Origin: Pectinophora gossypiella
Taxonomy: Eukaryota > Arthropoda > Insecta > Lepidoptera > Gelechiidae
Direction of reading: 5' to 3'
Assembly: GCF_024362695.1 (NCBI RefSeq)
Contig: NC_065417.1
Location: 4,953,001-5,017,000 of the forward strand
DNA length: 64,000 nucleotides
The notes beneath the pieces are model-generated. The model had not been told where the DNA came from, searched no databases, and saw nothing but the letters and a program-made list of their open reading frames with translations. The position numbers and the translations under genes were made by a program. Below, in pieces: positions 22,625 through 34,324 of this stretch. The first letter of the stretch is position 1. The number at the start of each line of letters is the position of its first letter.

Positions 22625-22885
22625 CTATTCTGGGAGTAACCCCGATACCGACCCCGCCGGCGTGGTCGAGGATTTCCCTCATCAGCGCTTATCACTATCG
22701 ACCTACTAGAGTCGATTAAATCTGTTAAATCCTCATCAGAAGACGCCCTGAGCCGAGGTTCGCGCCCAACCGTGCACCCTCAGGCTTATTGTCTTTGTAC
22801 CGGGACAGCCCTTAGCGCTACCCATTTGTCCGGCCAAATAGTGAATGCCATTTGAGGGAAAATAAGTCACGTCAAAAAAATAAAA
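22625..22885 (+). repeat. Retroposon R7 copy with A-rich tail
   Basis: From CCCGATACCGACCCCGCCG to AAGTCACGTCAAAAAAAT. Confidence 0.7.
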
Positions 22886-22929
22886 AATAAGTGCTCCAAA
22901 TGTTTTTAAAGTGGGAACATTTGCGGGAA

Positions 22930-23195
22930 CGACATAGAGATTGTCGTCTTATTGCTTGTGGCTCTGCCCACCCCGTTAAGTTTCGAAGATTTTATTTTAA
23001 GTAGAATTTAACTCAACTACCAAAGGAGGTGGTATGTTATGGGCGATAGGCTGATCCCTTATCACCATAAGGTTCATCATATCCGGCTTACGACATCGTA
23101 TCAACAGTGGCTGCAAGTTGTCTTTGATTACTTGTGGCTCTGCCCACCCCATTAGGGACTACGGGCGTGAGTTTATGTATGTGTATGTATGTATG
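22930..23195 (+). repeat. Bm1-like SINE, diverged 3' regions
   Basis: Two CTTGTGGCTCTGCCCACCCC blocks; the second ends GGGCGTGAGTTTATGTATGT, the usual end of Bm1-type SINEs. Confidence 0.6.
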
Positions 23196-23469
23196 TACCA
23201 AAGGAGGTGGGTTTGGTGGAATGTTTTTAATTAAATTTGCCTAGCTTAGCCACGGCTTAGTGTTTCGCACTATTCAGGTTTCCCGGAAGCTCATATCCAC
23301 CTATTAATAAAGTTTATTTTATCATGTTCAAAGTTAGCGAACTGTGCGAAATGGGCGCTATGAATAAACTTATTATATGAATTTCATCTAATATTAGTGC
23401 AAGTGAGGAAAAATATGCAGCTCTCTTTTTCGCACTCGTGTGTGTTTTAGGAAAATATACTTGGTTTTG

Positions 23470-23824
23470 TTAATTACATTGTGACGAAAACTTTAAGGGA
23501 TGATTCAGACTATGAGTTGATATCAAGTAGAATTTTTCGTCGCAAAAGTATGGAACTGAAAATAAAAAAACTTACAAAATTTTTCCTGAATTTTCCTATA
23601 GGAACTTTCACTTGATATCAACTCGGAATCATGGTCTGAATCATCCCTCTGAGTATTCGCTACGGTGTCACTAACACCCATATGTATTCGTTTGGCTACC
23701 TGTACGTACTTGTACGGGGTGTAAGTGACATCGTTTAATGGAAAATTCCACTTGATATTAACTCGGAATCATGAGTTGAACAACCCCCCTCAGTATTCGT
23801 TACGATGTCACTTACACCCTGTAT
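23470..23824 (+). mobile_element. Two MITE family 4 copies, second internally deleted
   Basis: About 23470-23683 (both arms) and 23716-23824 (arms nearly fused). Confidence 0.7.
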
Positions 23825-23835
23825 TATAAGGTCTT

Positions 23836-24130
23836 CACCTTCTGTGACCGGCATACGAGGTCCTAAATAAGTTAGGGCATTTCAAACATAAACAAACCGT
23901 TTTGGTATTACGTGACGAAAATAGGAATGTCTCAATTCAATACGTATACCCACTAGACTAGGCTAGCCTAGTCGAGTGGGTAATATTTTTTTTAATAATA
24001 GGTATAAATCTTAAATCAAATCAAAAATACTTTATTGCACAGAACTTCAACCATCAGATATAACACACGAGTACAGTACAATTCGGGCGGCCTTATTGCT
24101 CTAGAGCAATTTCTTCCAGGCTACCCCTAC
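23836..24130 (+). repeat. Compound repeat, second copy
   Basis: Diverged duplicate of 5040-5270, continuing into a LINE 3' UTR piece GGCGGCCTTATTGCTCTAG on the right. Confidence 0.6.
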
Positions 24131-24293
24131 CAGGAAACAAACATTTACAAACAACTTGGATGCGGAATGGTACAACAAGAAATAAATACCTAGAAGTAAA
24201 CTAAAGTTAATTATAATAAATACTCTATCCGTACATATATTAATAAATAAATATATATAGCATATCAACCCACATACACCACATCATCACATG

Positions 24294-24435
24294 TACAGTC
24301 ATGAGCAATATAATGTACCCACTTTAGGACTCCGTCGCACTAACATATTTGACATTTAGACTTACAGTTCAATTTGTCAAAAAAGTTAATGTGACATGGT
24401 ACCAAAGTGTATACATTTTAATGCTCGTGACCGTA
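24294..24435 (+). mobile_element. MITE family 5
   Basis: TACAGTCATGAGCAATATAA to GCTCGTGACCGTA. Confidence 0.8.
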
Positions 24436-24814
24436 CCCATTGTACCTGTGTGTCACTAAATGATTTGAATTTGAATTTTATTAATAAATACGCAATATAA
24501 TATAATACATATTTTCTAAAAAATTAAACTCTTGCAATCAATCACAGTATTTGACAAATTAATGACAAAAGACAATGTGGTGCAGAAGGAGCTTACAATT
24601 GTTACATAATATGCGTACATAAACTCTCGCCGGCACTCCCTGAAGGGGTGATCAGAGACACAAATATGCAACAGTAGCAGCAAGTTATGATAATACTCCA
24701 AAGATGAATATTGTGATACAGGATCAGCCCATTGCCCACACAATCGTTTTAGAACAAAAAGTCAAGAAAACCCTTCAGAGCAAGAACAAATAAGCCACAA
24801 CGATAACAAGATAT

Positions 24815-25040
24815 GCTTTTGGTGGATTTAGCGACACTTTATTTTACCTTTGATGGGTTTGATCTTACCCCAGACTTGCCCGAAGGCAGCGAGCTCGCCC
24901 AGAAGGTGCCTGTTCACTCTGGCCTTGAAAGCACTCGATTTATATGCATTCGGAAATACAGAAGACGGCAGAGAATTCCACTCCTTATCATTAATTCGAA
25001 TTACTGAAAATGGGCACATGCGTCCCCTCAATCTAAGAGA
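24815..25040 (-). pseudogene. Non-LTR retrotransposon, C-terminal fragment
   Basis: Minus-strand frame includes INDKEWNSLPSSVFPNAYKS followed by FKARVNRHLLGE. The W-N-x-L-P-x-x-V-F-P ... F-K-x-R-V pattern is typical of the extreme C-terminus of many insect LINE ORF2 proteins. It abuts a SINE 2 insertion at 25040. Confidence 0.6.
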
Positions 25041-25279
25041 GGGGGTAAGGAACATACTCCACCACGCTACTCCACTGCGGGTTGGTGGAGGTGTTTTTAC
25101 GGGTAATAGCCAGGACCAATAGCTTGACGTACCCTCCGGAGCCCGGAATCATCTTACTTTTTCAGACAATCAGGAGATTCAAGCCTGATAAGTCCATACT
25201 AAACAAAGAACATCAGGAATCGAACCAGGACCTCGAGATTGTGAATGTAACGCTCTAACCACTAGGACACGGAGGCTGT
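25040..25279 (-). repeat. SINE family 2 copy
   Basis: Head at the right (GCCTCCGTGTCCTAGTGG), 3' end truncated at the LINE junction. Confidence 0.75.
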
Positions 25280-25837
25280 ATGTGAAATCCTCAGATAAAG
25301 AAGGTTCTTACTAAGCCACAAATGCTTTCTTTTACATGTTTGAATAGGTATAAAAATAACATTGCGTAAAATGGAATATCTATTTCGACCTTTGTCGTGC
25401 AACTCATGAGAGATATATTGCGAACGGGTGAAATTTCACTTTATTATTTCTAGTACAAATTTTTTTTAGGTTAGTAGTTAGTTCATTGATGTATAATAAC
25501 TTCAATAACATATATTATACTTGTCTTGACTCTTTCTATTGGTACTGCTATTTTTCTGTTATATAAAACGTTACGTTACGTTTTAAAACGTTATTAAACG
25601 TTGTCTTGAGCGGACGGAGCAGGCGGCATGGTAGTATTGACTTGTATACATGTCGTCAAATCACACCGTCTCACCGCGACTTGCACCTTCGACATTCGTG
25701 TGATAACCGCTTAACACTACATTATTACCTAACTGACCTATGTTCATATATCCACTCATTCATTACATAATTTAAAAAAAATAGTAAGATAAACGTTCGA
25801 AATCTCTCGTTCCTGCCACTATTACTTAAAAATTAAG
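25280..25837. other. Unassigned sequence in the AT intron
   Basis: Only short ACGTTACGTT runs stand out, near 25570. Confidence 0.4.
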
Positions 25838-26141
25838 CGGGGTGATTACCAACCTCATCAACCCTGGTGTCATGGTTACTACTGAGCCGCCAAAGGCCCT
25901 TGACATGACTCATGTAACGACTACTTACTTACATCAGTAAGCAGTAACCGGGACCAACGGCTTAACGTGCCTTCCGAAGCACGGATCATCTTACTTTCGT
26001 ACAATCAGATGATCAGCCTGTAATGTCATAATCAAACTAGGCATCACAAAGTATGTTTTGTGATATTTCCCCACCGAGATTCGAACCCAGGAAATTCGGA
26101 TCGTGAGCCCAACGCTTAACCACTGGACCACGAAGGCCGTG
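25838..26141 (-). repeat. SINE family 1 copy
   Basis: Head at right (GGCCTTCGTGGTCCAGTGGT), CTTCGGAAGGCACG in the body, tail at left. Confidence 0.8.
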
Positions 26142-26225
26142 AAAGAAGAGGTAAGACAACTAGACGAATAATTAGGTAAGGTATAAGTAAAATCCATAAA
26201 TAAAAGTAAAATGTTTCCGAAAACT

Positions 26226-26339
26226 CTCGACCATTGTAAAAGGCGATACGGCTCACCGCCTATCACGTTGGTCTAACAGAAAGCTCGGTAAGAAGTAGGT
26301 ATTTAAATCATCTTGCGATGGATGAACCTCTGACAACCC
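26226..26339 (+). repeat. Left arm of a perfect 114-bp inverted duplication (SINE family 4)
   Basis: Identical to the reverse complement of 26511-26624. Carries the SINE 4 segment with CTATCACGTTGGTCTAACAG and TCATCTTGCGATGGATG, plus a variant stretch (AAGAAGTAGGTATTTAAATC) not seen in other family members. The loop is 171 bp. Confidence 0.9.
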
Positions 26340-26510
26340 AAATGGGGATATAGTTGTGAGCTTATGTTATGTGTGTTACAATCACTATCACAGCCTATCC
26401 ATATTCGCGCCAAACACTTCTGATGACGTCAATAGATGGTTTTTAAAATATAATCTGTCACTTTTCAGACGGGCACGGGTGTCAGAATATTATATACCCG
26501 TACCCAATTG

Positions 26511-26900
26511 GGGTTGTCAGAGGTTCATCCATCGCAAGATGATTTAAATACCTACTTCTTACCGAGCTTTCTGTTAGACCAACGTGATAGGCGGTGAGCC
26601 GTATCGCCTTTTACAATGGTCGAGCCAACTCTGTAAGTGCAAACGGGGGGTTAAAATGGCCACATCGAAGCAATTCAATCTACGAAAGCAATATTGCTAT
26701 TTTGACATTTGTTTGCATTGCGCACTTACTTTTGCGAAAATGTCAAATTGCAATATTGCTTTCTTTGATGAATTGCTTCGATGTGGCCATTTTAACCACC
26801 CTGCTCTTAAGATACTCATTGGTGCAAATCCGGTATCAGTTTCGAACCTGTGCTGACCGTTTGAGAAGCAAACCGATGAACCACAGTACTACGGTGGCTG
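26511..26900 (-). repeat. Right arm and rest of the SINE 4 copy, split by a MITE
   Basis: 26511-26624 is the inverted arm. The tRNA-like head resumes at about 26805-26900, where the minus strand has GCACAGGTTCGAAACTG (B box) and an A-box-like region. Confidence 0.75.
26650..26804. mobile_element. TIR MITE inserted in SINE 4
   Basis: GTTAAAATGGCCACATCGAA at the left is mirrored by its complement at the right; arms run about 60 bp with CAATATTGCT near the centre. Confidence 0.8.
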
Positions 26901-27126
26901 CTACATAAACTGGAAATTCTGACACACGATGCAGAAGAATTTCGGTCTGCTTTCAGCGTTAAAGGGCGCGTTCATTGAAACGTAGTGCGTCATTAATAGT
27001 CATTATATAAATAAACCGCGCGTGAAAACGTTTCAGCATGAACGGTCTTATACATCTACAAATGTTTGATTTAACCCCCTTCGTGAACGAAGTCGAAATT
27101 CAAAACTAATAATTGCGCAGGGCCAT

Positions 27127-27170
27127 CAATGAGGACCTTCCACGTTCCCAAAAAAAAAAATGATGGCGCG
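27127..27170 (+). mobile_element. Solo end related to the element at 29076-29523
   Basis: CAATGAGGACCTTCC, ACGTTCCCAAAAAAAA and TGATGGCG resemble the ends of that element. Confidence 0.4.
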
Positions 27171-27191
27171 CGCTAGCCATACTAGTATGTG

Positions 27192-27692
27192 TGGGTGTTA
27201 GTGACACTAACGAATACTGAGAGGGATGATTCAGCTCATTATTCTGAGCTAATATCAAGTAGAATTTTCCATCGCAAAAATATAGAATTGAAAATAATTT
27301 AATAAAACTAAAACAAAGTCATGAATATTGCGACGGAAAATTCCATTTGATATTAACTCAGGATCTTGGTCTGAATCATCCCCCTTAGTATTTGTTAGGA
27401 TGTCACTAACACCCTGTATAGTTTCTTATATGTACGTATTATATAAAATACATTTCGATCGACATTCATGTTTAATTACTTATTCGATGTTCTTTCAATT
27501 GATACAATAGACAAAATCATGGTTTTGAGGAGTTGATATCAAATTTAATTTAAAATTCATGTAAATGTTAGTGTTATTTTTAATTATTTTCAATTCCATA
27601 GTTTTGCGACGGAAAATTCCACTTGATATCAATTCAGAATGGTCTGAATCATCCTTCAAAGTTTTGGTTACGATGTCACTAACATCCTGTAT
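27192..27692 (+). mobile_element. Two MITE family 4 copies
   Basis: 27192-27420 is complete; 27510-27692 is eroded on its left arm. Confidence 0.75.
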
Positions 27693-28159
27693 TTACCTTC
27701 GCTGGCTGTCATTAGTCCAGATGGCCATAAGTTGTTACAGATCAACTGTCTATTTCGCCACGAGATACTTGTCCATACAGACTGTGCTCCCAGTCCAGCA
27801 AAGAACATAATTATCATAATATTAATTACGTATTGTTTGAAAGATCTATTGGCTTAATCTCGACTGACACATCACTATGCTAATGAACGTCATCATCACA
27901 GGCCTTTACATCTTTATCAGATGATTCAAACAGCGTTTCTGTGGCAGCTTTAAAAATGGCTGTAAAGTCCGATGCGAGAGCGACAGTAGCGGCCGCACTC
28001 TTTGGCCAATGAACGTCAACGTGATGCCAATCTGTACTTTGACAGATCTAATTCGTACCGCACATTGAAGCTATTCTAAAACATTATATTTATTGAACTA
28101 TAAGCTTTTTGGCAAATGATCAAGTACCTAGAGATGCAATCAATTTAAAAAAAGAATTA

Positions 28160-28375
28160 AACTTACAAGTCTACACGTTCACAAGCTACAAGTTACTCAC
28201 AAGTTCGTGAAAATTACATTTACCAAAAAAGTAGACGGATTGTAAAATATACTTGTGAAATAAATATTGACACTTGTAACATGTAAACACATTCTTGTAA
28301 TAACGATTTTTTTACAAGTAAATTTCTTGTAATACAGGGCTTGTAAGTTTTGATAGACAGGGCACTTGGTCGTTC
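28160..28375 (+). mobile_element. MITE T copy
   Basis: AAATATTGACACTTGTAACA and TTTCTTGTAATACAGGG as in 12590-12760. Confidence 0.6.
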
Positions 28376-28385
28376 TGTCTAATAG

Positions 28386-28532
28386 TACAGTCAGGAGCAA
28401 TATAAGGAGTACCCACTTTAGGACTCTATCGCACTAACATATTTGACATTTAGTGAGACTTACATTCAATTTGTCAAAAAAGTTAATGTGACATGGTACC
28501 AAAATGTATACATATTGATGCTCGTGACCGTA
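28386..28532 (+). mobile_element. MITE family 5, immediately 3' of the spacer exon
   Basis: TACAGTCAGGAGCAATATAA to GCTCGTGACCGTA. It ends 84 bp from the exon donor, inside the intron. Confidence 0.8.
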
Positions 28533-28616
28533 CCTATCTATGTTTTGTCGTGAAGGATGTAGTCATTACAAAATGCTTAACGTACTATAAAATGGCGATA
28601 GTCCAATATTTCTTAC

Positions 28617-28704
28617 CTTTCCATCGTCTTTTCTTCGTTGCCTTCCTGCCCGTCCGTTTCAGGAGCCGACTCCAACCTCTCCCAGAAATTGTCCAGCCCG
28701 TAAA
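28617..28704 (-). CDS. AT: Allatotropin precursor, conserved spacer exon (YGLDNFWERLE)
   Basis: Constitutive exon of 88 nt. Acceptor AACAATACAG|TT enters in phase 1; donor GAAAG|GTAAGA leaves in phase 2. It starts with YGLDNFWERLE, a block recognisable in lepidopteran allatotropin precursors (family form YGLDNFWEMLE), followed by an acidic stretch rich in E, D, G and Q. The first codon depends on the previous exon: Leu after exon 1 (C+TT) or Val after either cassette (G+TT), as in the known alternative precursors. The segment has no dibasic amidation site, so it is a precursor-associated peptide of unknown role. Confidence 0.93.
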
Positions 28705-29075
28705 CTGTATTGTTATAAAAACACATATTAAAATATGAACTTTGATCAGTTTAATAGAAGGGTCTTTACAGAACGTCCGCTTTTTGCACACTATATTAGT
28801 AGTACGAGTTTTTGTACCGTCACTACGACATTGGTATGAGTTTCCAATTCGAAAGGTTGCTTATGGAAACCACCTGGCATAAAATATCTATGATCCAAAC
28901 AATTCGAATTCAATGGTTTAGACTCCGAGCTGAGATTCGAATTCCTAACACTGTATAAGTCATGAGCAGTGTGTGTCCCCGAGCAGTGCTATCATGGATT
29001 TAGGCGAAATATTTTACTAAATTAATATTCAATATGGGCCCGTCCGCAAGTCCATGTTGACGCCATCTTGAAACG

Positions 29076-29523
29076 TCACAATAAGTCCAGCCTACGTTCC
29101 CCAGAAAATATATAGATGGCGGTGTACATATTTTGAGTCATAATTATCTTTTTTCTCATTGCTCGAGTACACAAGAGGCATATAAAAATAATTGTTGCTT
29201 GATACTTGGATCAGTCATTCTCCCTATCCATCCATAGGGAAGGCCCGTGCCCCAGCAGTGGGGACGTTAATGGGCTGGTGATGATGACTTGGATCAGATT
29301 ATTTATATAATTATGTTGCTACCTTTAATGCTTCTCTTTATTTTAATCAGAATAATAATGGGTGGAAGTTGTGTTGTGCCTGGGTGTAATAACAAGGGTC
29401 ATTATTTATACCCAAAAACGATAAAAGATGCATATGTCTGTTATTCATGTTATTAGAAAGTTCAACACAATACAGGGCCATCTTTTTTTTTTTGGGAACG
29501 TAGCCTGAAGCGTCTCATTGTGA
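29076..29523. mobile_element. Possible P-element-like relic with THAP-type N-terminus
   Basis: Similar inverted ends (CACAAT-AG ... CTACGTTCCC ... AGATGGC) bound about 448 bp. Inside, 29358-29456 encodes MGGSCVVPGCNNKGHYLYPK and a stop after 32 codons. C-x4-C after MGGS and a following Y-P match the start of a THAP zinc finger, as in P-element transposases. No matching target duplication was seen. Confidence 0.4.
29222..29287 (+). repeat. SINE family 3, 3' tail fragment
   Basis: CTCCCTATCCATCCATAGGG through GTGCCCCAGCAGTGGGGACG to a TGATGATGA tail, lying inside the relic above. Confidence 0.75.
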
Positions 29524-29864
29524 CAGGTCCAATTTCCTTTGAAATAATAATCAGCATGAATTTCTTTTACAGCAACAGGAAAAGAAATACACAAATAATG
29601 TATTCCCTTCCGTCTAAAGTAACCCAAACACTGGCTCCCCGATATTGTCCTAGTTATCCGGTACAAAAAGTAAACCAAAACGCGAACGTTCCACAAAGAC
29701 TCCAGTAATCTCGCACCTCGTCTGAGGGGGCGAGGACACAATACTACAAAAGAGTCACTAATTATCACAGGGATAATTAGAACTGTAAGCAAAAACGTCC
29801 AGACACAATGACGGTTCTTATTTTACTGGCTTACTTCCCACCATATTCGGAGCGATGGTGTGCG

Positions 29865-30475
29865 CGGGCGCGGGGTAATCGCTTCTACGACACGTGCGAA
29901 TCAACTAGATTTTTATTTTTTAACTTGGTTTTCTTTTTCAAAAGGTTTTTAAGTTGGAACCTGTGAGATTCCAGTTGCAGTGCCCTTACCGGGCAATACT
30001 AAATAGTATCTCTACTCATTTTTGTACAAACACATGATCGCAATATAAAACATTTCTATTTCCAAACCCTACTAAATATCAATGACAACGTGACAGTGAC
30101 ATAACAGGGTGAGAGCCCTCAGCGCTCCCCATTTATCCGGCCAAGTAGTTAATGCCATGTGCGGAAAAAAAGACAGTGAGATTGCGACGCCATATTTGTT
30201 AATAGGTACGCTAAGACAAGTAGGTATAATAATAGGCTAGATTCCTAATAAGTTAAAAAAAGAAAATGTTTTTCTTCAGTTTTAGATCTGTTTTTATTTA
30301 GTAAGTAATCAGAATTTCATTATTGTCATTGATCTAGTAACTGATGGCGTAGAGGCGTACGACCTTTAAGCCAAGTTTTTATTTGTTTTTTGTTCATTCG
30401 TTTTCTAGTGAGGCGTCTAGTTGATTCGCACGAGTTGTAGTAAATCGCGAACACATTGACGTTGAGTTGCTCCCG
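29865..30475. mobile_element. Inverted-repeat element, about 0.6 kb
   Basis: Arm 29869-29909 (CACGTGCGAATCAACTAGA) is mirrored at 30416-30449 (TCTAGTTGATTCGCACGAG). It encloses an R7 3' fragment at 30100-30175. Confidence 0.5.
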
Positions 30476-33400
30476 CGCCTGCTATAGGCAATAAAGCCTT
30501 ATGTTGCAAGCTGGTGTAGTTAATATAATTCTTTATTTGCAATGGCGTTTTTAGATTATCCGAACGTGTTCTGGGCTCACTGCAATGGATGATACTTTTA
30601 TCATTAGTGGGCGGAAATGCTTCATAATATTATTTACTTTTTTAAACCTTTGCATGATTAAACTCGCTAAATATAGAGATAAATGCGCGACTCAGAATTT
30701 AAATAGGTACCTTTATTTTAGACTAGTGGGTGGAGTGTTAAAATTGTAAAATCTATGACTAAGAGTATGGATTTGATCACTCAGTTACGTTACTTATGGA
30801 TTAGTGATAGGTAATATTTTTATCTTAAGTGCTTTTAATAATGAATTTAGTATAGCCATAGATTTCCATAATAGCACATTTATACAAATTTTCAACAGTA
30901 TTTGTAATGGATAGTCTGAGATACTCGTAGGTAGGTACGTATTACTACTGTTTATTTTTTCACGAAATCACTCACACCAGTGATATCCAGAAAAAGTTCG
31001 GTTAGCATCTAAACATGTCCAAAATTACGCCGACGTAGCACAATGAAAGCTTACTCTCCCAAAGCCCTTGTAACGTATCTCATCACCCGTAATCATTGGC
31101 TAACAACAGTCTTCGCACAAAAGACGTGTTTTGTAAGCAAAAAAAAAAAAAGAAACATAAACGACACATCGCCACTAGTCGTCACTGTAATGACGCAAGA
31201 AGTGGAAATGAAATGTTCATTGTGTAGTCGGTGTGTTGTTCTGTTGAGATAAGGCAGCATATTATATCGTGACTTTGCTGCGTATCTGTATTTTTTTCCT
31301 AAAATGATTTGTGTTTTATTGACAATTGTAAAAGTTTCAAATCAGTTTCGCCAAAAATTGCAGATACGTCAGTTCGTCAGCGACGATATATATCTACGAG
31401 TGACGTATTCTTGTGACGTCACATACTCGTAATGCTGAGTTAAGCCAACAGGTGGGACTGTTATGAAACAAAGCTTATTCTTCTATGATAATCTGATGGT
31501 GCGTAATAAGAGAGAAACTACACGAGTGTTCCAATGATGACGACGTCATGTCATTGTGTAGTGTGGTGATGTTATTCTGATTTATGTGTGGAACGATGGA
31601 GCGTCTCCGTGCTGAGCCGTCGTCATAATTAATCGTGTGGACTCTCTCTTAGTTGACCACTTTTAAACTGTTAAGCACAAGTAAGACATACAGTCGTAGT
31701 AAGTAACAGTAACATGGTATTCATCAAAAACACAGTGTAGGTAAGCATGATCCAACGTTCACAAAACATTGTAGCATAGTGAATAAGTATTATTAGGTAG
31801 ACATGTTTATGCGTAACTGTAAGCTTATGATAATGCTATTTTATGTAAGTACTTTTAACATATTATCGTGTCATATTCGGTCCCAGCAGAAATTCGGTCG
31901 AATATGAAAATGTGGGAGCATTGTGTTTGTCGTCCGTGTATTACGTGTCATATGTTTTAAGATTCCCTGTAGTATTGCTTGTAATTGAATTAGAATGTTT
32001 TTAAAATGGTTGTCGTATCGAACCATTCAGAATGTACCTAATAAGGTTGTTGTGAAGAACACGAGTCTGCGAGTGGTGTGAGAATTACGTTGTCAAAACT
32101 CTTTGAACATTCTTAAAACATTGTGAAAGTTGAAATCAGAGTTTATGCAAGTCAAATAAAGGGAATGAGCACAGGCTCTCAGTCCGCACATAGAAGACTG
32201 AGGGTCCAGCAATACAGTCCATATCTCGCTTATCTGACTTGAACAAACTCTGATTAATCAACATCCCACGCATATCTAAAAGAATATGCTTATTTACATT
32301 ATAAATCCCATAGTAAAGCAACGTGTAGAAAGTTAGTGCGGATCTTTTGTTTAACAACGTTGTCTGTCTACGCATCTAATACACGTCCGTCGTCGACAAC
32401 ATGTTGCCAGAGGAATTAGTGTTGTTGCGCGTAACGTCTCCACTGGACAACAATTGATGCTCAACTAACGATGCTCTCTAAACAAACAACAAGCCGCGCG
32501 AAATGTTGCTCCAGCTGGCAACGTCGCGTGCTGTTGTGCAACGTTGCAGTACAAGTTGAGCGTTACATGTTACGCGTTAATTGTTGCCTAGTGGATACGA
32601 GGCTTAACCGTGTCTGTGGTGTCCTAAATAATAAATGTTTCCTTCTTTCTTTCTTTAACCACTTTAAGTAAATAAAGATTTGAAACTCGAAAAAGATTTG
32701 ATATCAAAAATAGTTCACTAATAATATATTATCTCAATAATACACGGACGGCAGAATAAATACAAAACCGTTTTGTGACGGCTGTGTCATCCCAAATTGG
32801 AAGTTAAACATAGACCAATGGAGCCTGTTTGTTTTTTCCATTGGCCGGCAAAATCTTATTTATATACCTCCATTTTCATCCATATTCCGTTTACCGTACC
32901 CACGGGCAATAAGTATGTTTGAGTTGGGCTTGAAAGTCCCTCTGGTCACTCTTATTTCTTCCTCTGAAGAGTGTCAATCAAATGATTATTTTATTTTAAA
33001 AGCGAAGCAATTTCGGGCGTGAAGCTTATTGTATTGCTTTAGTAACGTGGTGTCCCAGGAACATAATGATGATAAATAGTGGTGAGCTCATTAACCTAAT
33101 TGGTGTCTGGTTGTTACCAGTTTGGTTACAAAGTTCAGTGACATGTGAAGTGTAGTTACTATGGCAACTTTTTACATTAGAAATCAGAATCAGTTATTCA
33201 GTGTAATTACCATAGATATACTTGTCGTTGTATTAAAAAGGCACTTAGTTGAAGCATACTTAAACTAATAAAGCTAGGTATATTTTTTTACAAAAGGAAT
33301 GACGTATTAATCTTTATAAAAATTCTTAATTCAAATATCAAACGCTGGGACACCTCGTAAAATATCAAATTATTTTTCTTTTCGAATTGTAGGTAAGTCG

Positions 33401-33509
33401 ATGATATTTTCTTTTTATTTATTTAAAATACATTTTTAAGAGGCAAAAGCTTTATTCTTTTTTAAATATCAATCAAGCACTAGCATTGGCTTTCGGCTTG
33501 GTTTTTTAC
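30476..33509. other. AT intron, mostly unassigned
   Basis: No exon recognised. A diverged inverted repeat lies at 32428-32465 / 32554-32606 (both arms carry AACAATT and ACTGGACAAC/ACTAGGCAAC-type sequence). The rest is unrecognised. Confidence 0.4.
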
Positions 33510-33617
33510 CTTCACCGACTGTTTCGTCACTAGATCTTTTGCCAAAACCATTGGCAACCATCAAGGAGGTTTTTGGGTTAAACCGTCTCCGGGATGGTGC
33601 GGCGTAACCTTCTTGCT
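33510..33617 (-). CDS. AT: Allatotropin precursor, cassette exon with ATL peptide FNPKTSLMVANGF
   Basis: Second ATL cassette exon, 108 nt, phase 1 at both ends. The acceptor is CATTATACACAG|AG behind a pyrimidine-rich tract; the donor is GAAG|GTAAAA. It encodes 35 full codons. The peptide FNPKTSLMVANGF lies between SRRR and GKR, so excision and C-terminal amidation are predicted. It aligns with the Manduca ATL peptide recalled as GTFKPNSNILIARGY: F-x-P, hydrophobic run, A-x-G-aromatic. Here Arg of the ARGF/ARGY ending is replaced by Asn. The codon formed with the preceding cassette (G+AG = Glu) gives an NEE stretch also seen in Manduca. The reading frame continues 13 codons past the donor before a stop, so splicing is needed to reach the C-terminal exons. 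Confidence 0.88.
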
Positions 33618-33710
33618 CTGTGTATAATGAGAATTGTGATAGTAACATGTTTTTGTCATATAGATGGCGCTAAATGGTGTGGTAGTGACTCAACCATGTG
33701 CGTTTTAAGG

Positions 33711-33856
33711 CGATTCTCACACAGTTACTTGGCCGGACAAATGAGGAGCGCTGAGGTCTCTACCGTTCGTGTGTTAAGAATCAAAGGATTACATACAAGT
33801 TAATTCTATCTAGAAACCGCTTAGTTCTCTTAGCTCATCGTCGTGTGAGAATCGCC
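33711..33856. mobile_element. Small TIR element just upstream of the FNPKTSLMVANGF exon
   Basis: GGCGATTCTCACAC and GTGTGAGAATCGCC are perfect 14-bp inverted ends. The inside includes a short R7 piece (TTGGCCGGACAAATGAGGAG). It lies in the intron between the two cassette exons, about 94 bp from the acceptor. Confidence 0.6.
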
Positions 33857-34324
33857 AAAGTCAACTGTAAAATGTTTTCTGTTTGCCCTTTTAACATAAC
33901 TACCTAATTACATAAATAGATTTGTAATTTTTTCTTCGCTTATTATGTTAAATAGTTTTTGTATTTACACATAAAACATTTTACGTTAACTTAAGTATCA
34001 ACTTACGTCCTAAAAGTAAGTGACGGTTCAAGTTGTTACTTACCTAAGTTTATGACAAAAAATACGGCTAAAAAGTTTCCCTTTTAGTGTGTTAGCTGAA
34101 GTAGAGTTAAGTGTAGATAGTAAAGCGTGTAAGTTAGAGTTCCGCTAAAGTATAATGTTAAGCATTTTTAGAGCATAACCTGTCAATAGGTACTTAACGT
34201 TTTAAAGCAGGCCAGGTATCGATTCTTAAAATACACAATAAAGTTCATGTTTTGTATAGGTTTACCCTATTTAATTTTAGCTTTGGAATGCTGTTTATGC
34301 ACGGATAATATTTATTTAGTATTG

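Noticed and set aside
29445..29792. 115-codon minus-strand frame
   Set aside because: It starts at no supported ATG context, crosses the inverted end of the P-like relic and has no recognisable motif.
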